Positions 11,136 through 22,392 of a stretch of 64,000 nucleotides of DNA are shown here, piece by piece (the stretch's first letter is position 1; the number at the start of each line of letters is the position of its first letter). Below the pieces are notes generated by a model that was not told the DNA's origin, did no database searches, and saw only the letters and a list, made by a program, of their open reading frames with translations. The DNA is from Viola odorata (Eukaryota; Streptophyta; Magnoliopsida; Malpighiales; Violaceae), in assembly GCA_963691705.1 (NCBI GenBank), contig OY829539.1, positions 6,450,501-6,514,500 of the forward strand, in the 5' to 3' direction. The translations under genes and the position numbers were made by a program.

Positions 11136-11315
11136 ATGGCGAGAATTGAAGCACTAGATGAGAATGATGAACCACAGCAGAAGAGCATCAACAAGAATAT
11201 TAAAAAGAAAAGAAATCATGGGTCAACAAAGCTCTTTGTTCTTGTTGATTACTTGTTCCTCTTCATATTTCTTGCATTTCTTGGTTTCATCATCTTCAAG
11301 ATCGTTGGTGTCTGA
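11136..11315 (+). CDS. Small single-pass membrane protein, 59 aa
   Basis: ATG at 11136 opens a 60-codon frame ending TGA at 11315. Residues 1-31 are polar and charged, with an acidic start (LDENDEPQQ) followed by a basic run (KNIKKKRNH). Residues about 33-57 are strongly hydrophobic ([20 protein letters not shown]), ending in FKIVGV, so a single C-terminal transmembrane helix is likely, with the N-terminus probably in the cytosol. The frame is followed by TTTTCAGGTAACTC, which could mark a 3' UTR intron. Small plant proteins of this shape exist, and the sharp charge-to-hydrophobic organisation argues against chance. Function is unknown. Confidence 0.7.
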   Translation: MARIEALDENDEPQQKSINKNIKKKRNHGSTKLFVLVDYLFLFIFLAFLGFIIFKIVGV

Positions 11316-13440
11316 TTTTTGATTCTTTTCAGGTAACTCTTCCACACCCAGTTTCTCTTTTCTCCTTTCCTTCACCTAATTTTGTCTGTCCGGATGTTGT
11401 TTCAAGTTTGTGGGCCAAACCCATATTTTCTTGCCGGGTTTAGTGAACAAAGTTAAGAACTTTGGATTGAGATTTAATTGTTTTTGTGCGTGTGTCCAGA
11501 TTTTACATAATGAGTTACATGAAATTCTCATTCTTGCATCTCCATACAATTTGAATAAGCTAAGTGATTGCTGCTGATTGCCTTGTTGCATTAGAATATG
11601 TACAGAATGTTTGTGGTTGTATCATATGAAATTAGTGTGATAATTCACAGTCGCTGATGAGGAATATGAATTTAAGAACCCTATTTTGTTGGTCGATAGG
11701 AGTGGCAATTGGGAGCTGATAATGAAATGTTGAACATGCATTTAACTTTTTGCGGTGATTTATTGTATAATGTTAGTTGCAGCATTCACAATTGGAGACC
11801 CAGTTGTCAAAAGGGTAGCTCAAGTACTAATGCTGGTGGTTCCTGAATCAATTTAAATGCCATTAGAGTTAGAAATTCCTCACTTTTTATAATAAATGAA
11901 GGTAATTTTGAGTATCAGGACATTTTTTTGGGTATGGATGTTCTTAGTTGTGGGTTTTTAATTGAGAAGGACATAGAGTTGGTGGTCTTTTACGATGTTC
12001 ATTTATGGTGAACTGCACTGTCCCACCTTTAGAGTTTTCTTTTCTGATGATTAATCGCGCTGCTTTTGTCCTAATCAACTCTTATCAAAGGTCACTGTAC
12101 TGTTTTCTTTTTTAGGAAAATCCATTGGCTTACTACAGTCTTTATGATTTAAAAATTATGCTCACAATCTCTCCAATAATTTTTTTTAGGCCAAGAACGT
12201 GGGAGCGCATTATTGAATAAGATTTTGCTGTAATTTGTAAACCTATCGAAAAGAAAAGCCTTCCTTGTTACATCTAAGATGCGTGAATAGCATGTTGTTA
12301 GATTTTCAAGTTTCAACCAATGGTAATAGATCAAATAGGCATTACTACTGAGTCGGTGAACCTTCTTTGTAGACCTACCACTGTGCTCAAAATTAATCCC
12401 TTTGGTAACTTTTGCAGTTTTGGACTTGATGCTCATGGGAGTATATACACCTTTGATGAGTATCTTTAACTTCCCTGCTGGGTATTCTTTATCGAAATCT
12501 ACATCTCTGGCGATAGAGCGTTCAGAGAGGTTGGCTTTGTCTTAATCAGATATTCCAGGTTTACTAGATAACTTTCCTAGTAGAAATGTGGCTTGTTATA
12601 GTGGGAAACATTTTGGGTTGTTTCTCTTATTTCATGTATGTTATGACACACTTTATTGTTGAAAATATATGTATGTATTTATTCTTCCCTGCTGATTGTC
12701 ATTTTTACGTAATGGTCTTTTGGACATGGATTTCCACCCTTTATTTTACTATGAAATTCGACTGAGTCTTAACTAAGATGATCATGATTACCTCTCAGTA
12801 CTTGGATTAATATCCACTTGAAGCTTGATGTTTATGATTGATGATGTTATTAGGACCAGGGTGACTCAATACTTTAGTCTCTGACGTTTAGATCCTCAAA
12901 CTCTAATCCCTGACATATTAATACTTATCAAACTTTAGTCCTTAACTCGTTAAATTCTTAACGGAGACGGTCAATCTTTTCAAGAGACCAACAATACCCT
13001 TTTGTCCATTCTGAAACAAAAAAATAAACAACAAACAAACACATCTTGATTACACATTTGATGGCTTTCGGCATGAAAGGAATTGATAATCACACACATT
13101 GAAGAAGTCTTTATCACTAATTATTGAGTTTGTTTAGGAAAGTTTCCTGACTCTTAATCAGAAAGATTTCTGTCGTCAATGATGTATACTGCAGTTACCG
13201 AACTCAAGAACCCAGAAAATGTATATGCTCACTTCTTTATAGAGAGTTCATTGGAAAAAAAGACTTCTGGCAAAAGAAAATTTTATTATGTAGATTGATA
13301 GAAACAAGCAGAATAGTTGCACATTACATTTCTACTAGCAAACATAGAATAAGCAAAACAGAATGAATTTGCTTACAACAACATCCTTAAACACACACAT
13401 GCACCTAACACCATACTTATTTAGGGACAAAAAGCAGTTC
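11316..13440. other. Region without a recognised gene
   Basis: About 2.1 kb of AT-rich sequence with only short chance frames. The first part is probably the 3' UTR or a 3' UTR intron of the 59-aa protein gene. The last ~200 bases probably hold the 3' UTR of the minus-strand cell-wall gene, with TTTATT at about 13284 as a possible poly(A) signal on the minus strand. Confidence 0.5.
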
Positions 13441-13444
13441 ATAT

Positions 13445-14014
13445 TCAAGGCTGAGCTTTAGCTGGCTGAGCTTTTGTGGGTTGAGCTTTAGCTGGTTGTG
13501 TTTTTGCTGGCTGAGCTTTTGTTAACTGAGCTTTTTCTGGCGCTGCACCAACACGAGGAGCTGGGACCTCAACTCCAGGATTGGGGACCAATGTATCATC
13601 TCCGCCTGGGACGTAATTGGGGCTGCCACCGCTGTATGGGGTACTTCCAGTTGGGATGCCGCCACTGTATGGTGAACTACCAGTGGGGATGCCGCCGCTA
13701 TATGGGGAACTTCCAGTGTATCCGGTGTATGGAGGATAACTACGTGCACGGGCATGAGAATATGGATCGTATTGAGGGAAGCTTTTTCCAGGGGGCACCA
13801 TTATCCTCCCAACACCTGGAATGAGCACACTGTTGTCTGGAGAGCTAGGGTAGTGAAACCATTTCTTGAAAAAGAAATCAGACTGTTTAACATCCACATT
13901 CTTGGAGGTTTTTCCCCCTTTATCATCAGTTTTCGGGATGTCGCGACCTGCAAGTGCTTGGGCTGACACTGCAAGCAGGATAAACAAGGTTAGAAAGATG
14001 GCTTTGCATGCCAT
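13445..14014 (-). CDS. Secreted repeat-rich putative cell-wall protein, 189 aa
   Basis: A single-exon frame starts at ATG 14014. Residues 1-22 are a clear signal peptide (MACKAIFLTLFILLAVSAQA), so the product should be secreted. A conserved-looking segment reads VLIPGVGRIMVPPGKSFP (about residues 63-80). Residues ~100-130 carry three GSSPYSGGIPT-type 11-residue repeats. The C-terminus is built of KAQPA/KTQPA pentapeptides (about residues 159-189). This layout resembles the small plant 'putative cell wall protein' family known from Arabidopsis, whose role is unclear. It is intact, has its own TATA box, and shows no intron. Binding to wall polymers is inference only. Confidence 0.85.
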   Translation of the reverse strand: MACKAIFLTLFILLAVSAQALAGRDIPKTDDKGGKTSKNVDVKQSDFFFKKWFHYPSSPDNSVLIPGVGRIMVPPGKSFPQYDPYSHARARSYPPYTGYTGSSPYSGGIPTGSSPYSGGIPTGSTPYSGGSPNYVPGGDDTLVPNPGVEVPAPRVGAAPEKAQLTKAQPAKTQPAKAQPTKAQPAKAQP

Positions 14015-14078
14015 TTTGAGAAAGATGAGTAGCAGAAATGAGTAGGTTGTGATTAAGAATGGGGAGAGAGTTGGCCTT

Positions 14079-14088
14079 GTTTATATAG
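14079..14088 (-). promoter_or_regulatory. TATA box of the cell-wall protein gene
   Basis: CTATATAAAC on the minus strand lies about 65 bases upstream of the ATG at 14014, giving a short 5' UTR. The position and match are good for a plant core promoter. Confidence 0.75.
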
Positions 14089-14099
14089 TTCAGGGCTCC

Positions 14100-15080
14100 A
14101 GCTTAGTTAGGTGAGAGATGGGCGGTGATTAAAGTTGCTGTTTCTGTTTGCTGGAAGTGTAAAAAAGGATGGAAGATAGGAGAAAAAAAAAAACAACCAT
14201 GCATGGAGAAAGGAATGAACAGCAGCAATTAAGTAAAACACGACCCTTTAAATCTTCACCAACAATTTTGTGCTTTTGTTGTACCTTTGCGCAGTATTTA
14301 CCAAAGGAATGCTATGTTTTCTTGGAATCTGCAGGAAAAAGTTGGTGTACAGAGATAAGGATGGGGGCTGCCTGGTATGTCACTGTTGCAGGGTCTGTCT
14401 TTGTAGTTTTTTTTTCACAGAGAAAGTTGAAAGTTTCTAATAGTAACATTCATCAGAATTCAGAGTTCATCTCGTCTTTTCTCGTTTTCTCTACCCATGG
14501 TTTGTCAGAATTCACTTCACACCAACCTTGGCGGCTGATAAATGAGATGTTTTTACTGTACGTGGCTGGTTTTTGTTAGCAACACATTTGAGTTTGTACT
14601 ACAGAGTCTGGTGTAGTTATTTGTTGGGTGTGTATTTAACTCTCGTACCTGCCCTCATGCGGCAAAGATGAGAAGTTAATTGCAGAGGTATGAATGTGAA
14701 GAGAGGGGAAGAACATTCACAACCGAGGGCCAAGAGCACATTCCCGAGTCCTTTTATTGGACCACCTAAGTAGTTGTGGTCAGATTTAAAGAAGAAAAAA
14801 AAGGGTCCCATAACTCCCGATGTGGTCCAATAATCGAAATTGAGTAATTTCACTCTAATTCTCTAATTATTGACAAAGTCAAGCATTACCTTGAAGAGGA
14901 TGCTTGCTGACCTTGCACGCAACATGTCACACACCATGATGACCTTGTTAACCATGATCGCTAATACATGCATAGTAGCAGGACGCTTGTATTTACATTT
15001 GCTTGCTATAAATTCAGAATGCATTAACAGAGCTCTGCCAATTGGTTCAACTTCTTGGCAAAGGCAGAATTGCTAAATTT
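14100..15080. other. Intergenic region between the cell-wall and PP2C genes
   Basis: No supported gene. A 136-codon plus-strand frame at 14169-14579 has no recognisable domain and biased low-complexity composition, so it is treated as chance. The left part probably holds upstream promoter sequence of the cell-wall gene, and the right end the 3' end of the PP2C transcript. Confidence 0.55.
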
Positions 15081-15255
15081 TGTTACACGTCACAAAACAA
15101 AAGGCTGCGGCATTAATTTACCTGCACACATTTTCAAGGTAATAATACCCCACCAGAACACAAGATTTCTCTGAATACAATGGCAAGAGAGGCTCAAAGG
15201 CAAAATATATTACAATGCTGTCAACCCCTTCATCCTCTTAAGAAACCGCAAAACC

Positions 15256-18212
15256 CTATGCGTTTGGTCTTTCCTCAGAAAATCTTGGAAGTTGAACGAG
15301 TGAATTCACTCGTGTGACACCTTCCAAACCCAACCACCCCTGATCTTCAGCAATCACTGCTTCCTCGTTTCCATCAACTTCAGCAGCAGCTAGTCTTCCA
15401 TAGTTATCGTTTTCTTCAGATGATCTCACAGTATAGTTTCGTTGCAAACATGGCTCAGACTTCTGGCCATCATCAGATTCGATTGCATTACCGGAATGAT
15501 TACTCTGCAGTGTCGCGGAAGAAAACCCTTGCTCCTCGTAATCAGATTCTGCGTCCATTTTTCCATCCAAAAACAGGCAAATTACTGCACAGTCATCCAT
15601 CTTTGATGTTGGGTATTTAAGCTTCCACTCATGAGCAGCTGAGTCCACAATGATCCGTGCAGCTGATGAGCGTGATGGAGCTGAGGATACAATCTCAACC
15701 ACCTCCTCATTGCTCAACACATCCCAAACCTGCAACAGCAATACCTTATAAATTTAAATGAAAGAACAGTGTGAGATAATTCATTTGGTTAAGAAAAGCC
15801 TCAGGTACAATGTTATTATTGTTGCTCAATTTTGAGAGCCCCCTCTGGGTGTTACAGTTAAAATGCATTTAAATTTTCACAAAGTTGATCACTGAACCTC
15901 GGGGCTTGAATTGAGCCTCGTAGCAACCCTAAACCATCTATCGATTAGCCTGTTTGGTGTCAAACGACCTGCTAGTTCACTACTCAGCTCTTACATAAAG
16001 AAGTCCAATATCAGGAACAGACATTTCAGCAAGTCACAGGATTTGATTAGCATGTTTAGTGTCTTAACACATGCTACTACACTACTTAACTCCCATGTAA
16101 GAAGTCCAATATCTCACTAAACCTCAATATCTACGCCTTTAAATGGACATTGCGAAAGATGCTGAAATTGCCAAAGACTGTTTGTTTGAATTTCTTATAA
16201 TCTACAGACTTAACTGGAAAAAAAATTGCAAGTTCCATCCAAGACCTTACCTAAGCATCTCAAATTACAGGCAACAATAAGCAGTAATGGTAAAGTACTA
16301 GATCACAAATATACACAACACGTGCATGATGCATCAATGATCTTGAACAAACACTCTTACAAGGACGGCTGAGTCTTAAAAATAAGTCTTAGATTTTCCA
16401 CTATATATGCAAGAACTCATCAAACCATCAAATCTTTCAGTATGCTTAGAGAAACCCTCTTCTGACTTATAAGGCTTATATTCATCTCTGTTTTATATCT
16501 GAAGGTCAAACCTGTAATAGAGTCCTTAACAACCCCGTTTGCTTACCTGAACACTTCATGTTTTCATCACACATTCAAGTCAAAGAGAACAGCATATAAA
16601 CATTTTCTTCTGGTACCATCTTTTCATTAAAGTATGCAGGTGTTGTCTGAAACATGAAACAATAAAGCAAGATAACCAACAGAACGGGCCTATACCATGC
16701 ACTCTGCCGTTGTAGTGTATCTCTCAACACTGACCAATGTGTTTGGTCCAACATTCAAGTTGTCAAACATAAATGTAGTATGGTGTGAATAAACTACATT
16801 TATCCTGCAATTTATACACTTTGAGGAAGAACTATGAAGATTATGATTGCAAAGACATTTGACAATCTCTAACAGTTTTCCTAAGTGTTGTGATGTTGCA
16901 ACCATTATGTTTCTTGGTGCATGGTGCTTGTCAAGAACTCCTTCTTTGGAGAAAAAATAAGGAAACACTTGTGCAAAAAACGAGGGATGAGAAAATCATA
17001 CCCCATCTGAGGCAAGAACAATGAACTGATCCTTGTCAGTGAGTGTCCGGTGAGAAAATTCTGGAATTGAGATCACTCCATATTCCTTCAAACAAAAGTC
17101 ACCAAATGCCCGAGCCATTGCCAGGCCAGGGGCATCATCAAATGGCAGCCAAACTCTAGGCACTTCTGGTTCATCTTGCAATGCAAAGACTCGACCTTTA
17201 CACCGCTTAATCCTTTCAGCTTCCTCTGTAAAGAATATGGATTTGAATCAGCAGCTGGATTCACATACCCCAATGAACCACAAAAATAACTCAGAATTAT
17301 AGTATATGACCTACTTGGTAAGTCAGGCTTCAGATCGACAGTCAACTGGATTGCTGTAATGGAATCATTGTTGTCCTTCGATCCCATGATCGCACGAGAA
17401 TCCCCAATACTTCCCATGAAGAGGTTGGATCCCTTTAAAATCACAAATAGATAATTCAAAATAAAATTAAACAATGGCTAAATACATTGACTACAAGCTG
17501 TTTCTTACTGCTTCCCTACAGTACCTGTTTTATTATAGTGACAGCAGTACTACCACTACAGAAGCAATCCAAGTTAGGATGTGACCTGAGCTCTTTGTCC
17601 ATGGCTTTGTATGACTTCAGGAATGCATCTCTCCATAATGAATTCAATTTATCTTCAACTGAGCCATCCTTCTCAGGATCACCACAATCTGGTTTCATTG
17701 AAGTCCCTTTGAAACACATACGGCCAGCTCCATTTTGTTCCAACTGGCCAGAGTTTAAGAATGATAGTAACATTACTGGCAAGGCATCCCTTACCTTGCG
17801 AGCAACAAGATGGCCATGAGGACCATGGCCATCAAAAACACCACAAAACGTAACTTCTTCAGACAAGAAATCCTATAAAAAATTCAAAGTGGAACTTAGC
17901 AAGTGACCACCAACCTTTAGTAAATAGATACAAGTAAATGGAAACGAAACTCACCTCCCATACAATCATTGCATCCTGGTTTATGCCTTTTCGACCCTGC
18001 TGTGTGAATATACAAGAAGTTCTGCTCTTTCCATTTGTGAAAATCCTGTTTGGTATGGAGGCCAACTGCTGCAGATTAACAACATGGTCGGAGAATGTTC
18101 TTTTAGATCTCTTTTGCCCACAAACAATACCCAAGCATGAGGGAGGAACTGTCTCTCCATTGCTCTGGCTACTGCAGGTACTCTGACTGCTAGTTGACAC
18201 GCAAGCTCCCAT
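15256..18212 (-). CDS. Protein phosphatase 2C, probable clade E, five exons, 473 aa
   Basis: Exons on the minus strand: 18212-17955, 17872-17525, 17432-17315, 17225-17002 and 15729-15256, all with GT-AG introns and matching phases (1,422 nt). The product is a Mg/Mn-dependent Ser/Thr phosphatase. Motifs: GINQDAMIVWE (residues 76-86), metal-binding VFDGHGPHG (D100, G101), GSIGDSRAIMG (D213), ARAFGDF, LASDGVWD (D315) and MDDCAV (D361/D362). MGACVS at the N-terminus predicts N-myristoylation at G2 and possible acylation at C4, so membrane attachment is likely. The acidic Ser-rich tail after residue ~370 lies outside the catalytic domain. The layout fits plant clade E PP2Cs. The fourth intron is long (~1.3 kb). 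It is intact. Confidence 0.93.
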
Positions 18213-20213
18213 TTTCTCAAACCAAGAATGAAGAAGACATTCGTGGTGAAATTAATGAACAGGGTTTGTCCTTTTTATCCAGAGTAGATCTCACATGAAA
18301 TTCTGAAATATGCTGTGATAGTCAACCAATACCGTGACCATCCAATTGACCAAAGATTCCAAACATGAAAACCACAGGTCACTTTACAACTCAATTAGGG
18401 AAACTGGGGTCTTTTATCTCCAGCAAAATACAATCCACAATGAGCAAGCTGAGGACACACAAGAAGACATTAGTTCATTGAATTGTTTATTGATTAGTTT
18501 GCTTGAATCCAAAAATGACTGCAACTAGAGAAAGCTCTCAAATAATCAAAAAAGAACATTAAAAAAATACATCCCATGTGACATCGGAATAGAATATTCT
18601 TAAAAGCTGTCATAATCTTGAACCCTCCATGAGGATTTTGCATAGAGTCATTGACCCTTAGTAGGGAAGATACTGCCACCATACTCTAAGTAATCGCAAT
18701 CAATCAAACAGCGCAGGAAAGTAACAGGACAACAGGAGCATATAAATAAAAAACCGAGGAAACTGTGCAGCCTGCATAGTAATGCATGAAGATATATTAA
18801 CGCAACAAGAAAGAAAATATAGGATATGATTCAAAAGACTGGTATTTACTTACATCTTATCACAACGAGTATCACAAACACAAAAGAGGAGAAGAAATCA
18901 AAGCCGTGAAGCAAGGAGTATGTCAATATCCAACATCCCAAAGAAAAACCTTAAATCTCTGGTTTCTTGCCCTAGAAAAGGTATGAAAAATAGGAAAAAG
19001 CTATGCATCTTGTTACTTAAAAGAACACCCAGATCAAGATAAGAAATTAGAAGTAGGGCTTAGTCCAAAGTTTGAAAATAGAGTCTCGTTGAAGAGAGAG
19101 GAGTAAGGAACTAACTTTGAATTCCCACTAGAGAGTAACCCGAGAAGAGATAAAAGGCGAGGAACACAAAAGTGGAAAAGGACGAAAGAAAGGTATGAAT
19201 TTGTCAAACTAGAATCAGAGATGGCCTAAAAAGATACAATAAGAGATCAAGTAACTATTACGTAATTATCATTGACATCAACGCCAGCACTGAGGTAAAA
19301 AAAAACACAGGAAAAGCACTAAAAAAGAAAAGAAAGTTACCAAGTTGGAAAAAAAAGGAGATGCCCACAACCCAGAAGAGAGGGAAAGAGATCAAATTTC
19401 ACAGTTGAATAACCCAAAAACAATAAGGGGGAAAACAGAAAATAAATAAATAAATGTATCTAGGTCAATGGATTGAGCTTAAATGTAGACACCATTATAG
19501 TCCATGAAGCATGCATCTTTCTTCTGATTTCTTGAGATAACTCTTTGCTCTCACAGCATTACCAAACTGAGGAAAATGGGCACTTCGAATTTATCCACAA
19601 CCCAGATCCTAAATTTAGATCAGTACTACGCAACTAATTTGTTCTCACATCCTAAAACACGGACACAAAATGGAAGGACTAAAAATCACATTCAGCTCAT
19701 CATCAAATCAAAAGCACGCCAGTAAATATAAGACATGGGTCATAGAAGGCAGAAAGGAGGAAGTACTGCGTCAAAAATAAGCCAAAGGTAAAAAAACAAA
19801 AGATAAGAACAAAAGGGTACCTTTGTTATGGAGGATGGTCTTCAAAGATGATGAGAGTTCAAAGTTCAGAACCAAGGATGGGAAGAGGCAAAAGAGGAGG
19901 AGGAAAAGGTGAGTATAATACAGAAAATGCAAAAGCAGAGAAAGGAGAAAGGAGGTGGTGAGTAGTGTGTAGGTGTATTAATTGCAAAAGCAGAGAAGAC
20001 AGTACAAGTGAGAAGAAGGGGGAGTTGGCCGGCAGCAGTTGGTGCACTTATGGGTTAAGGGAGTTTAGTCCCTAAGGAGCCTTTAGGTGTATGAAAATGT
20101 GAAGTGTGTAAATTGCCGGCCCAACCCCAAGTGACAATAATCTTCTTTATTGGCAGGCACCACGCGCATTGCCTATGTCGTCTCGTGTTGTTTGTTAATT
20201 CCTAACTTCCTAG
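18213..20213 (-). promoter_or_regulatory. PP2C 5' UTR intron and promoter region
   Basis: No coding frame is supported. On the minus strand a possible untranslated first exon ends CATAACAAAG before GTACCCTTTTG near 19820, so a 5' UTR intron of roughly 1.6 kb up to about 18240 is plausible; its acceptor was not located with confidence. Sequence beyond about 20040 would then be promoter, bounded by hAT MITE copy 2. Confidence 0.4.
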
Positions 20214-20772
20214 CATAGTTATCAGAACCGGATCGGACAGCAAACCGTTTTCGAAAATTTGGTGGTTCAATCCGGTTGAACCGGATTGTAGATGTTGGTC
20301 CGTCCGAACCATTTACACATTAAACCGGTAAATTTTAGACGATAAAACCGGATAAAACCGGATTGAACCGGCTGGTTTTTACTGTAGCATTTTATAATAT
20401 ATCAAAAAATATTATTAAAATTGAAAAAGCCCAAAAATGACGTCGTTTTGGTCCATATCAAAACGGCGCCGTTTTGGGTGCCAAAACGACGTCGTTTTGA
20501 TTTGGCCCTGATATGAGCCTGTGGGCCTTGTCAAAACGGCGTCGTTTTGGGCCCATTGGCCGTGTCAAAACGACGCCGTTTTGACACGTCATCAAACCAG
20601 CCGGTTTGATAGAAAACTGGCCGATTCGCAGGTTCGCTAAAACCGTCCGGGTCGACCGGTCCGACCCGGGTCAGAGGCAGATCCGATCCGAAAGCTGAAT
20701 CGGACCGAAAATATAAAAATGTCCGATTGAACCGGCCGGACCGGCTGGTCCGGTCCAGTTCTGATAACTATG
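20214..20772. mobile_element. hAT-type MITE, copy 2
   Basis: The 559-bp element has ends CATAGTTATCAGAACCGG and a matching ...GTTCTGATAACTATG, with a perfect 8-bp TSD CTTCCTAG at 20206-20213 and 20773-20780. The interior holds at least five palindromes of the type AAAACGACGTCGTTTT or AAAACGGCGCCGTTTT. It shares terminal and internal sequence with copy 1. It lies about 170 bases upstream of the probable start of the PP2C transcript. Confidence 0.92.
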
Positions 20773-20989
20773 CTTCCTAGTCACTCCGTCTTTTGTCTTT
20801 TTAATCATAATTACATAAATTAAAATAATTATTATTTTTTGTTATAAATATATTCTTACTAATTATTTCAATTTATCATATTAATTATTTCACATTAAAT
20901 TAACTAATTTAAAATTAACATATTTTTAATTAATTGAGTTAGATTTTGAAATTTATAATCTATAATTAAAAGCATCAACTAATCTCATT

Positions 20990-22100
20990 GAAATTTCACT
21001 CTCATTCTTTTATAGTTGGATTTCTAAAATTCTAGATTCCTTTTCATGTTCTAATGATAAATTAGAGAGTTATTCAATAAAAAAGGTAATATAGTAATTA
21101 TATTTTTAGGAATGAAAATTAATTTCAATCCTATCTTTTTTAATTGGATTCTATTGTTCTAGATTTAATTTCATTCATTTTATCCCTTAGGATAACTTCT
21201 ATTAACAAATTAGAGAGATATTAAACAAGAAGAGTAATATGGTAGTTTTGTCATATTTCAAAATAAAATAAAATTTCACTCCAATTTTTTTATATTCTCA
21301 TTCTGAAATTCAAGACTCCATTTCATTCATTTGGGGAAATTTCTAGTGATAAATTACAGAGTTATTAAACAAGAATGGTAATATAGTCATTTTATAATAT
21401 TTTAGAGAGAATAAAAAAATTCACTCCCATTTTTCTATAAATGGATTACATGATTCTAGACTCATTTTCATCCTTTTTATACTCTTGCACAGTGTTATCA
21501 GAATTGGATCGGACAACAAACCGGAAATGAATGGGTCATTGCACCGACTGAGTTCGACTGGGTTTGACCAGATTGACTCATTGGATCTTTTTGAACCGTT
21601 CACATATCGAACCGTTAAGTTTTGGATAATTGAACCGGGTTGAACTGGATTGAAGCGGTAGAATTTCATCTTTACAGATATGGCATTTTTCAGTTTGCCA
21701 AAAAGAGTCAATCTGGATTGAACCGGTCAACTAACTTTTTTCCTCAAAACGATGTCGTTTTGATGGTATTGTTTTTTTTTCCTTCCTTAAAACGACGTCG
21801 TTTTGATGGTAGCATTGACCCAGCCGGTTGGATAGTGAACAGTTCAGGTCACCGGTTCTATAAAAACCGGCCAGGTAGATCGATTTTTCGGTCAGGATGC
21901 ATATTCGGTCAGATAGTTGAACCGATCCGAAAATCTCTTTTGGTCGCAGGTTCGTCAGTCCGACCGTTGGGTCGGTTCCGTTCTGATAACTCTGCTCTTG
22001 GGTCAACTTCTAACAACAAATTAGAGAGTTATTGAACATGAAGGGTAGTATGGTATCGTTTTGTCATATTTTAGAGAAAAAAAATTACACTCATATTTTT
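20990..22100. repeat. Degenerate ~145-bp tandem repeat, four to five units
   Basis: Each unit holds an ATTTCACTCCCATTTTTTTA-like part, a GATTCTAGACTCCATTTTCA-like part and AAATTAGAGAGTTATTAAAC followed by a GGTAATATAGT-like part. Units start near 20990, 21117, 21270 and 21416, and the last is split by hAT MITE copy 3, with a partial start after 22085. It is AT-rich with no coding frame. The origin is unknown. Confidence 0.75.
21490..21994. mobile_element. hAT-type MITE, copy 3
   Basis: The ends are CAGTGTTATCAGAATTGG and CCGTTCTGATAACTCTG, flanked by CTCTTGCA (21482-21489) and CTCTTGGG (21995-22002), a TSD matching at six of eight bases. The interior carries AAAACGATGTCGTTTT and AAAACGACGTCGTTTT. 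Ends and flanks have diverged more than in copies 1 and 2, so it is likely the oldest. It interrupts a tandem-repeat unit. Confidence 0.85.
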
Positions 22101-22106
22101 TTATAG

Positions 22107-22367
22107 GGATAAAAACGGTCCGCCCTTCAACATTTGCCTCCCTAGACAGTTTGAAAAGCAACATATGACCTTACCCAAAGTTACCACTAACATTTTCTCT
22201 GCTAGATAATTCATTCACAAATATTTTCTTTATTCGACAATTTTACCACATGTTGGTGGGTGAATTGTCTGACGGAGTAAATACTGGAGGTAATTTTGGG
22301 CAAGGTCAAATGTTGGTGGCCAAATTGTCTTGAGAAGCAAACGTTGGTGGATTGACCGTCTTTATCC
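22107..22367. mobile_element. Candidate MITE with ~48-bp imperfect terminal inverted repeats
   Basis: GGATAAAAACGGTCCGCCCT at the left end pairs with the reverse complement of the right end, GGATAAAGACGGTCAATCCA. Similarity continues through CATTTGCCTCCCTAGACAGTTTG against CGTTTGCTTCTCAAGACAATTTG. The length is 261 bases and there is no frame. A TSD could not be fixed, so the superfamily is unassigned. Confidence 0.7.
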
Positions 22368-22392
22368 TTAAAAATTAATGTACCTTTGTCAC

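Noticed and set aside
14169..14579. 136-codon plus-strand frame between the cell-wall and PP2C genes
   Set aside because: No recognisable domain, low-complexity Lys-rich start, no promoter or splice evidence; likely chance.
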